Source of the DNA: Baffinella frigidus
Taxonomy: Eukaryota; Cryptophyceae; Cryptomonadales; Baffinellaceae
Direction of reading: 5' to 3'
Length of the DNA: 25,857 nt
NCBI GenBank assembly: GCA_026770585.1
Contig: MU646650.1
Location: 26,570-52,426 of the forward strand
Each line of letters begins with the position of its first letter. The stretch's first letter is position 1. A model generated the notes under the pieces. It was not told the origin of the DNA, did not search any database, and was given only the letters and a program-made list of their open reading frames with translations. Positions 25,101-25,857 of this stretch are shown one piece after another. A program made the position numbers and the translations under genes.

Positions 25101-25742
25101 CACCCCACACCCCACACCCCACACCCCACACCCCACACCCCGCACCCCGCACCCCACACCCTTGACTCTACACCCTTCACCTTCAATCCTAAACCTAAAC
25201 CTACACATAAACATAAACATAAACATAAACATGAACTTGAACCTAAACCTCAACCCAAAAGTAAACTTCAACCTACGCCTCCTCAACCGACACCTGAACC
25301 TTGCTCCCTGCACCAGGTGGAGGGCGAGGTGGTCGACGCGGCGGTCAAGGTGCTTCTCGAGAGCGCCCTCAAGGAGATGAAGGTCCGCAACCCTACACCC
25401 TGAACCCTGAACCCTCACCCCTGAATCCTGAACCCTGAACACTGAACACTGAACACTACGAGCGCCCTCAAGGAGATGAAGGTCCGCAACCCGAACCCCT
25501 AATCCCTGAACCCTCACCCCTGAACCCTGCACCCTGAACCCTGAACCCTGAACCCTGAACCCTAAACCCCAAACTCCAAACTCCAAACTCCAAACCCCAA
25601 ACCCCACACCTCAAACCTCAAACCTCAAACCCCACACCCCACACCCCAAACCCCAAACCCCGGATGCAGGTTGCGTACAAGCAATGGTGCGAAGCGTACG
25701 GCGAGAAGCACCTCCAGACCGTCAAGGCCATCACCATGATCG
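8888..25742 (+). CDS. Large right-handed beta-helix protein with C-terminal helical (TPR-like) region, 22 exons, 3' end beyond the window
   Basis: Exons: 8888-9397, 9598-9719, 10717-10870, 12217-12462, 13474-13578, 14541-14632, 15385-15505, 16104-16184, 16995-17120, 17646-17751, 17964-18006, 18310-18403, 18847-18935, 19389-19464, 20245-20377, 20726-20790, 21650-21753, 22135-22196, 24320-24537, 24935-25036, 25317-25382, 25670-25742. They join in phase to about 929 residues with no stop. Residues about 30-629 are repeated rungs of the form GIxVxxxAxPxLxxNxIxxN, the beta-helix pattern of SHCBP1, FBXO10/11 and NosD-like proteins. Residues about 630-929 are helical and include LVARFLGDAGQFQDAEELIQ and AYGEKHLQTVKAI, which look TPR/kinesin-light-chain-like. 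No signal peptide or membrane helix, so probably intracellular. No F-box seen. Function unknown; scaffold or binding role is an inference. Confidence 0.88.
9598..9719 (+). CDS. Beta-helix gene exon 2
   Basis: Acceptor CTCGCAG|GTCGCG, phase 0 in; donor GGCAACAG|GTCACT, phase 2 out. Encodes VADKSCPTVSKCTIHDNDG and GLFEENEIYGN, two classic rungs. Confidence 0.92.
10003..10276. repeat. 129-bp tandem repeat, two full units plus a start
   Basis: CCCTACAGTAGGACTG starts at 10003, 10132 and 10261; the two full units are virtually identical. The array is bracketed by GCCTGCCTCA(T/C)GGACGGCAGGC hairpins at 9979 and 10279. In intron 2. Confidence 0.9.
10571..10607. repeat. (GT)n microsatellite
   Basis: Eighteen GT units in intron 2, 110 bp before exon 3. 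Confidence 0.95.
10717..10870 (+). CDS. Beta-helix gene exon 3
   Basis: Acceptor GGAGCAG|CAACGC (an AG three bases earlier also keeps phase), phase 2 in; donor ATCCAG|GTCCAA, phase 0 out. The AG|C junction makes Ser in IYGNSNAGVAARG. Continues FKKNNVYD and LLEENDIYQNQKSGIQ. Confidence 0.9.
10885..11330. repeat. CAGCCTAAACCCCAGCC array with assembly gap
   Basis: Intron 3 begins, right after its donor, with hundreds of bases of (CCCAGCCTAAAC)n-like repeat. An undetermined stretch of 55 N lies at 11056-11110, so the array length is not known. Confidence 0.9.
11056..11110. other. Assembly gap (55 N)
   Basis: Run of N inside the CAGCC array of intron 3; repeat collapse is the likely reason. Confidence 1.
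11497..11830. mobile_element. Foldback element with nested 86-bp duplication and inner hairpin
   Basis: Arms 11497-11549 and 11778-11830 are reverse complements over about 53 bp (GGTATTCATAGGAACAACCG... and ...GGTTGTTCCTGCGGATACC). An 86-bp direct duplication (11480-11565, 11566-11651) covers the left arm. A central inverted repeat (11661-11752, CACAAAA...TTTTGTG) holds CTAGTCCGCAGTGTGGAGTG. In intron 3. Confidence 0.8.
12217..12462 (+). CDS. Beta-helix gene exon 4
   Basis: Acceptor GCGCGCAG|GTGGGC, donor AACCAG|GTCCGC, phase 0 both sides, 82 codons. Contains GGIVVHDRATGTFLQNEI and GGGIVLHENCRGIFEKN, textbook rungs. Confidence 0.92.
12624..12789. mobile_element. Foldback element family A, copy 5
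   Basis: Full-length copy in intron 4 of the beta-helix gene; flanks AACA/AACT match at three of four positions. Confidence 0.87.
12970..13473 (+). repeat. 149-bp tandem array ending in the exon 5 acceptor
   Basis: CAGGTGATCGGG occurs at 13090, 13239, 13388 and 13471; the last is the true acceptor plus first nine bases of exon 5. Units also carry a CTCTCTCTCTCTGGCTC pyrimidine tract. A diverged first unit lies at 12970-13089; the last is shortened to 83 bp. Every unit thus offers a pyrimidine tract, a CAG and the exon start. Confidence 0.9.
13474..13578 (+). CDS. Beta-helix gene exon 5 (GC donor)
   Basis: Acceptor CGTGGCAG|GTGATCGGG, phase 0. Encodes VIGNTHAGIGLKGVSNALL and YISDGSGYGVWVQ. 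The donor is GTCCAG|GCAACC. A GT six bases earlier (TGG|GTCCAG) would delete two residues and break the 15-residue rung spacing GVWVQEHAVSTLQNN, so a GC-AG intron is preferred. The acceptor and first nine exon bases are repeated in the array upstream. Confidence 0.85.
13632..13764. mobile_element. Foldback element with GGGCAAATCG and AAGTCAA arms
   Basis: Outer pair CTGGAGGCAACCCCGGGGCA / TGCCCAGTAGTTGCCCCCAG, inner pair TAAGTCAATCTCCCACAA / TTGTATGGGAGTTGACTTA. In intron 5, 50 bp past the exon 5 GC donor. Confidence 0.75.
13811..13908. repeat. Hairpin with AGTCAACT/AGTTGAC ends
   Basis: Central stem AGAATAGCCCG TTTT CGGGCTATTCT flanked by GTCAACTTTTG-type strings. Similar GTCAACTT-containing hairpins occur at 7345, 20975 and 22741. 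Confidence 0.6.
14141..14311. mobile_element. Diverged foldback related to family A
   Basis: Same inner core (CCTCGGCCTACGGTAGGAG-type) but different ends (CGTAGGGAAACTCCCGGAAA... / ...GGGGGGTTTACG). In intron 5. Confidence 0.75.
14385..14513. repeat. Polypurine GA/GGGA tract upstream of exon 6
   Basis: Long (GA)n/(GGGA)n run ending 28 bp before exon 6; complementary in composition to the CT tract 14672-14808. Confidence 0.9.
14541..14632 (+). CDS. Beta-helix gene exon 6
   Basis: Acceptor TCTGGCAG|GAGCATG, phase 0; donor CATGAG|GTGCAG, phase 2. Encodes EHAVSTLQNNVIERN and AGVVVTDSANPTM. It is bracketed by a purine GA tract upstream and a pyrimidine CT tract downstream. Confidence 0.88.
14672..14808. 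repeat. Polypyrimidine CT/CCCT tract downstream of exon 6
   Basis: (CTCT)n/(CCCT)n run starting 40 bp past exon 6. Confidence 0.9.
14867..15045. repeat. GTGGTCT heptamer array grading into GCGGTGT/GCGGTAT
   Basis: About sixteen GTGGTCT units in a row, then diverged heptamers. In intron 6. It drives a false repetitive CGLWSVV frame. Confidence 0.9.
15184..15219 (+). pseudogene. Exon 7 decoy copy 1
   Basis: CTGCACAG|CAACACCATCGCGCGGGATG resembles the exon 7 acceptor and start, then diverges. No in-phase continuation of the rung. Confidence 0.7.
15283..15349 (+). pseudogene. Exon 7 decoy copy 2 (stop)
   Basis: GTGTGGCAG|CAACACC followed by about 65 bases nearly identical to exon 7 (GGGAAGCACGCAGGGCT...), ending GGGGCGCTAA where exon 7 has GGGGCGCTTC: an in-frame TAA replaces Phe. 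Cannot encode the rest of the rung. Confidence 0.8.
15385..15505 (+). CDS. Beta-helix gene exon 7 (third of three copies)
   Basis: Acceptor CCGCACAG|CAACAAC, phase 2 in; donor GAGCAG|GTGCCC, phase 0 out. Encodes SNNIVRDGKHAGLLI then FRQNTLAHNAHG. Chosen over the two upstream copies (15184 and 15283) because only this one continues into a full rung and has a donor in phase. Confidence 0.88.
15512..15741. repeat. Telomere-like CCCTAAACCC/CCCTGAACCC array, intron 7
   Basis: Starts within ten bases of the exon 7 donor and runs about 230 bp as degenerate CCCTRAA/CCCTACA heptamers, C-rich on the sense strand. Confidence 0.9.
15989..16073. repeat. (GA)n microsatellite
   Basis: Nearly pure GA run, 30 bp upstream of exon 8. 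Confidence 0.95.
16104..16184 (+). CDS. Beta-helix gene exon 8
   Basis: Acceptor GCCCGGCAG|GCGTCG, donor GCCACG|GTGAGA, phase 0 both sides, 27 codons (ASSELVANIVSHGPLGGIII). Preceded 30 bp upstream by a pure (GA)n tract. Confidence 0.88.
16581..16640. repeat. 24-bp tandem repeat CAGCATGCATCAGTG
   Basis: Two and a half units of CAGCATGCATCAGTGYGTGCGGGA in intron 8. Confidence 0.8.
16759..16896. mobile_element. CCACCAACCC-type MITE, copy 4
   Basis: 138 bp, CCACCAACCCCCACA... / ...CTGTGAGGGTTGGTGG ends, CC on both sides. Internal palindrome GGCCGTCGGAATCCGACGGCC. Same subfamily as copy 5 at 21190 but in the opposite orientation. In intron 8. Confidence 0.85.
16995..17120 (+). CDS. Beta-helix gene exon 9
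   Basis: Acceptor GGGAGGCAG|GTGCGC, donor GACAAG|GTCCGC, phase 0 both sides, 42 codons. Encodes VRGNTICHNEGANIAVLD and GNVLTNSAGRGLVIMDK. The second half is duplicated at 17409-17471. Confidence 0.9.
17144..17279. repeat. Stacked perfect palindromes in intron 9
   Basis: The 24-bp perfect palindrome GTGGTTAACG-TCGA-CGTTAACCAC occurs twice back to back (17157-17180, 17181-17204), enclosed by CGGAGGGTAGATG / CATCTACCCTCCG arms; a second smaller hairpin with the same arms follows (17235-17279). Confidence 0.9.
17409..17471 (+). pseudogene. Copy of the second half of exon 9
   Basis: TAG|CGTACC then TGTGACGGAAACGTCCTCAC... to ATCATGGACCAG|GTCTGG: 21 codons (CDGNVLTTSAGGVILIMDQ) with AG before and GT after, phase 0 both sides. 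It could be spliced in without a frameshift, but it lacks about four residues of a full rung. Duplicate or optional exon. Confidence 0.65.
17646..17751 (+). CDS. Beta-helix gene exon 10
   Basis: Acceptor CCTTGCAG|GCGAAG, phase 0 in; donor GCGATG|GTGCCC, phase 1 out. Encodes AKGTYRFNMIRNSELAGVYV and MIANCVCD. Joining exon 9 directly gives the 17-residue rung GLVIMDKAKGTYRFNMI, matching GIVVHDRATGTFLQNEI in length. Confidence 0.9.
17964..18006 (+). CDS. Beta-helix gene exon 11 (43 nt)
   Basis: Micro-exon, phase 1 in (CAACAG|GCAAG), phase 2 out (GGACG|GTACACC). Encodes GKSAGILFEDDATG. The following intron is made entirely of CCCTAAA-like repeats, including its donor and acceptor. Confidence 0.87.
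18007..18309. repeat. Telomere-like array forming the whole of intron 11
   Basis: The intron from GTACACCCTAAACC to CCCTACACCAG consists entirely of CCCTAAA/CCCTACA/CCCCAAA repeats, splice sites included. Confidence 0.9.
18310..18403 (+). CDS. Beta-helix gene exon 12
   Basis: Acceptor CTACACCAG|GTTCAC, phase 2 in; donor ATGCAG|GTCCGC, phase 0 out. Encodes FTHNIVCANQNEGVAVHG and PTLECNVVMQ. Confidence 0.9.
18486..18604 (-). repeat. Inverted copy of exon 15 start and its upstream intron
   Basis: The minus strand reads CGCTTGTTCGGCAG then GTGCTAGCAGAGTGGGCCGA..., the exon 15 acceptor and about 45 exon bases with few changes, preceded by a GGACGTAACxTAAC stretch and GAGCCCTACGGTAGGGCGTA as at 20157-20245. 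Lies in intron 12, about 1.7 kb from the original. Confidence 0.85.
18743..18840. repeat. CCCTCAACCCTCAACC array, intron 12
   Basis: Pure heptamer (CAACCCT)n ending 6 bp before exon 13's acceptor; sense strand C-rich. Confidence 0.92.
18847..18935 (+). CDS. Beta-helix gene exon 13 (last clear rungs)
   Basis: Acceptor CTCACCAG|GGGGGG, phase 0 in; donor TACCG|GTCCGC, phase 2 out. Encodes GGIWLDENAGGTFRGNVVED, the last clear beta-helix rung. Confidence 0.88.
19140..19252. repeat. (CT)n/(CA)n microsatellites, intron 13
   Basis: Alternating CT and CA runs in three blocks. Confidence 0.9.
19389..19464 (+). CDS. Beta-helix gene exon 14 (start of helical part)
   Basis: Acceptor GCGGGCAG|GTGCGG, phase 2 in; donor TCCGAG|GTGCGT, phase 0 out. 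Encodes CGTTSANEWRLAERNANT then APAALSE. The rung pattern ends here. Confidence 0.78.
19735..19789. repeat. CAGCGTT heptamer array
   Basis: Seven units of CAGCGTT (one CAGCGTG) in intron 14. Confidence 0.9.
19904..19969. repeat. Perfect 23-bp inverted repeat
   Basis: TAGCGCTGACCCGCAGCATG... (19904-19926) pairs exactly with 19947-19969. A direct partial copy of the left arm lies at 19857-19880. Intron 14. Confidence 0.88.
20157..20213 (+). repeat. Dispersed repeat GGGCCCTACGGTAGGGCGTA
   Basis: TCCCTAGGGCCCTACGGTAG... followed by GCCTACTCGCCACTTACGGG. Related copies at 22451-22503 (plus) and, inverted, in 18570-18640. Copy here lies 30 bp before the exon 15 acceptor. Confidence 0.75.
20245..20377 (+). 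CDS. Beta-helix gene exon 15
   Basis: Acceptor GTTCGGCAG|GTGCTG, phase 0 in; donor CTACTTG|GTCCGC, phase 1 out. Encodes VLAEWAEEKMRAPGGNRK and VAMATQCSELL. Its acceptor and first ~45 bases are present in inverted orientation at 18486-18541. Confidence 0.8.
20395..20642. repeat. Telomere-like arrays, intron 15
   Basis: Two blocks, 20395-20545 (CCCTAAA/ACACTCA) and 20584-20642 (CCTACAC), sense strand C-rich, starting about 18 bp after the exon 15 donor. Confidence 0.88.
20726..20790 (+). CDS. Beta-helix gene exon 16
   Basis: Acceptor GTGTCGCAG|GGCTGG, phase 1 in; donor TTCCAG|GTCCTG, phase 0 out. Encodes LDPSRSCMLVARFLGDAGQF, a TPR/PPR-like helix. The string CACAACCTGTGTGTC before the acceptor is doubled. 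Confidence 0.8.
20975..21060. repeat. GTTGAC-containing hairpin
   Basis: AAAAGTTGACA ... GGAATTGACTTCC with the stem CGGTCTCGCCAA/TTGGCGAGACCG. Intron 16; related in motif to 13811-13908. Confidence 0.55.
21190..21327. mobile_element. CCACCAACCC-type MITE, copy 5
   Basis: 138 bp, AC on both sides, internal palindrome GGCCGTCGGATTCCGACGGCC. Reverse-orientation sister of copy 4. In intron 16. Confidence 0.85.
21395..21640. repeat. Telomere-like array, intron 16
   Basis: CCCTAAACCC, then pure CCATAAA and CCCCAAA heptamer blocks, ending 15 bp before exon 17's acceptor. Sense strand C-rich. Confidence 0.9.
21650..21753 (+). CDS. Beta-helix gene exon 17
   Basis: Acceptor CAACCCAG|GACGCG, phase 0 in; donor GATAT|GTAACA, phase 2 out. 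Encodes DAEELIQLAKTFVGD and AEMGSVLRVQQRGD. If not spliced, the frame ends with ATG TAA at this point; splicing is preferred because exon 18 continues in phase. Confidence 0.78.
22135..22196 (+). CDS. Beta-helix gene exon 18
   Basis: Acceptor TACCGCAG|GTCGCTG, phase 2 in; donor AACACTG|GTCACC, phase 1 out. Encodes SLHCAELLNKWAAASPEYNT. The last eight bases, the donor and 62 bases of intron are duplicated at 22554-22625. Confidence 0.8.
22189..22260 (+). repeat. 72-bp duplication, copy at exon 18 donor
   Basis: CAACACTG|GTCACCCCCC...AGACCCACAT includes the last eight bases of exon 18 and its donor. Copy 2 is at 22554-22625 with one or two substitutions. A family A element is inserted at the end of this copy. 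Confidence 0.9.
22261..22426. mobile_element. Foldback element family A, copy 6
   Basis: TCATAGG...CCTATGA. Copy 2 of the 72-bp duplication (CCCACATGTGCT) serves as an unoccupied site and fixes the element ends at these bases, with AT on both sides. Confidence 0.88.
22451..22503 (+). repeat. Dispersed repeat GGGCCCTACGGTAGGGCGTA, further copy
   Basis: CTTAGGGCCCTACGGTAGGG... then GCCTACTGGTCACTCAAGGG, related to 20157-20213. Intron 18. Confidence 0.72.
22554..22625 (+). repeat. 72-bp duplication, downstream copy with decoy donor
   Basis: Repeats the exon 18 end, donor and intron start. A transcript spliced here instead would gain intron sequence. Confidence 0.9.
22632..22701 (-). repeat. 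Inverted copy of the 23886-23955 segment
   Basis: GTTGCGTTTCAGTTTGTTTC... is the reverse complement of 23886-23955, which itself recurs directly at 24228-24303. Gives a long intramolecular pairing inside intron 18. Confidence 0.8.
22741..22832. repeat. GTCAACTT-containing inverted repeat
   Basis: Two direct GATCGAGTCAACTTA(T/A)GATC strings and, at the far end, GAGTTGACTTTTGATTGACC. Intron 18. Confidence 0.55.
22919..23084. mobile_element. Foldback element family A, copy 7
   Basis: Full length, exact ACCC duplication (22915-22918 and 23085-23088). Intron 18. Confidence 0.88.
23120..23288. mobile_element. Foldback element family A, copy 8 (diverged)
   Basis: Exact ATCT duplication (23116-23119 and 23289-23292). 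The arms differ in sequence from the other copies but still pair with each other, so both arms changed together or it is a separate subfamily. Confidence 0.87.
23440..24319 (+). repeat. Degenerate array of exon 19 acceptor-start copies
   Basis: GGCAGACCTGATGACG-type strings recur about a dozen times (for example near 23506, 23555, 23793, 23971, 24035, 24121, 24155, 24211), the last being the true exon 19 acceptor. Larger units (GTGTGCCTCCTGG...CCTGGCAGACCTGA) repeat at about 23750 and 24165. Confidence 0.85.
23599..23735. mobile_element. AT-rich MITE inside the exon 19 decoy array
   Basis: ATCTCCATAGAAGTATTAAT... / ...ATTAATACTTTTGTGGAGAT arms of about 52 bp, inner CAACGAAAATTACTACAC pair shared with 376-500. 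AGACCT occurs on both sides, so it landed in one decoy unit. Confidence 0.85.
24320..24537 (+). CDS. Beta-helix gene exon 19
   Basis: Acceptor TCCCGGCAG|ACCTGATG, phase 1 in; donor TCCATG|GTCCTC, phase 0 out; 72 codons with very high GC3. Encodes DLMTRAAEYAREAAEVF, ESFAFSLYWVVLNFATLC and ACAVAAEALAVAHSM, clearly alpha-helical. The acceptor and first bases are repeated about a dozen times upstream. Confidence 0.85.
24825..24873 (+). pseudogene. Decoy copy of exon 20 acceptor and start
   Basis: CACCAG|GTGACTCCGCACACCCCG resembles GCAG|GTGACGCCGCACACGCCG of exon 20 and continues HHTA for HRTA, then diverges to a TGA. In intron 19. Confidence 0.7.
24935..25036 (+). CDS. Beta-helix gene exon 20 (GC donor)
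   Basis: Acceptor TGGGGCAG|GTGACG, donor ATCCAG|GCACCC, phase 0 both sides. Encodes VTPHTPPHRTAELYFVEGV and YCKAEATAAGYIQ. No GT donor is available nearby, so this is the second GC-AG intron. A partial copy of acceptor and exon start lies at 24825-24873. Confidence 0.82.
25038..25250. repeat. Telomere-like and AAACAT arrays, intron 20
   Basis: CCCTACTC/CCTACAC, pure CACACCC heptamers, then (AAACAT)n; sense strand C-rich. Starts two bases after the GC donor. Confidence 0.88.
25317..25382 (+). CDS. Beta-helix gene exon 21
   Basis: Acceptor TGCACCAG|GTGGAG, donor ATGAAG|GTCCGC, phase 0 both sides, 22 codons (VEGEVVDAAVKVLLES and ALKEMK). The exon end and donor are duplicated at 25460-25491. 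Confidence 0.82.
25383..25660. repeat. Telomere-like array forming intron 21
   Basis: CCCTGAA, CCCCAAA, CTCCAAA and CCTCAAA heptamers fill the intron except for the duplicated exon 21 end. Confidence 0.9.
25460..25491 (+). pseudogene. Copy of exon 21 end and donor
   Basis: GAGCGCCCTCAAGGAGATGA AG|GTCCGCAACC is an exact copy of 25361-25392, inside intron 21. Confidence 0.92.
25670..25742 (+). CDS. Beta-helix gene exon 22, last exon seen
   Basis: Acceptor GGATGCAG|GTTGCG, phase 0 in; donor ATGATCG|GTACCC, phase 1 out. Encodes VAYKQWCEAYGEKHLQTVK, close to the second helix and loop of kinesin-light-chain-type TPRs. The gene continues past the right edge. Confidence 0.8.
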
Positions 25743-25754
25743 GTACCCCCCACC

Positions 25755-25857
25755 GCATAAACCCTAAACCTCAACCCTACACCCTCATCCACCAACCCCG
25801 CACACCCGCACACCCTCACTCACCCCGGACTGTCAAGGCCATCAAGCACCTCCAGAC
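25755..25857 (+). repeat. Repeat array and scrambled copy of exon 22 end at the window edge
   Basis: CCCTAAACCTCAACCC repeats followed by CTGTCAAGGCCATCA and AGCACCTCCAGAC (25830-25857). Both strings are from exon 22 but in swapped order, as at the junction of two tandem copies; the array continues beyond the window. Confidence 0.8.

Noticed and set aside
1-25857. tRNA, rRNA, reverse transcriptase, transposase or viral genes
   Set aside because: I scanned for characteristic motifs and long frames and saw none; all mobile elements here look non-autonomous.

Overview
The window is nuclear DNA from an intron-rich, GC-rich microbial eukaryote, most likely a protist alga or a relative; I cannot name the species. 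Coding pieces have G or C at almost every third codon position. Introns are spliceosomal (GT-AG with a few GC-AG). Introns are packed with plant-type telomere-like CCCTAAA repeats, GA/CT microsatellites, foldback elements and MITEs. I see no bacterial operon features, rRNA, tRNA or CRISPR. The long open frames without introns in this window are almost all low-complexity shadows; the real genes had to be assembled exon by exon from splice sites, reading phase and protein pattern.

Two divergent genes fill the window. On the minus strand, from 8206 down to 710 and on past the left edge, is a gene for a P2X-type ATP-gated cation channel: nine exons give 257 residues (cytosolic N-terminus with the TxK motif, TM1, most of the cysteine-containing ectodomain). 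TM2 and the C-terminus are missing and should lie beyond position 1. On the plus strand, from 8888 past the right edge (last exon seen ends at 25742), is a 22-exon gene giving about 929 residues in one uninterrupted frame. Exons 1-13 form a long right-handed parallel beta-helix (SHCBP1/FBXO10/FBXO11-like rungs); exons 14-22 form an alpha-helical, probably TPR-like, region. The two start codons are 681 bp apart and share a 5' region.

Between the exons: (i) eight copies plus one half copy of a 165-169 bp foldback element, four of them with exact 4-bp target duplications; (ii) five copies of a second MITE with CCACCAACCCTCAC ends and 2-bp target duplications; (iii) several single foldback elements, some sharing a CCTACGGTAGG-type core; (iv) telomere-like arrays which always read C-rich on the sense strand of whichever gene they lie in, and which build nearly whole introns; (v) a 55-bp assembly gap.

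The most striking feature is that many introns of both genes carry extra copies of their own splice boundaries: an acceptor plus exon start, or an exon end plus donor, duplicated one to about a dozen times next to the real one. One copy (P2X exon 7b) is fully splice-compatible and could be a mutually exclusive exon; others contain stops or lack the needed length; one is an inverted copy of the exon 15 start sitting in intron 12.
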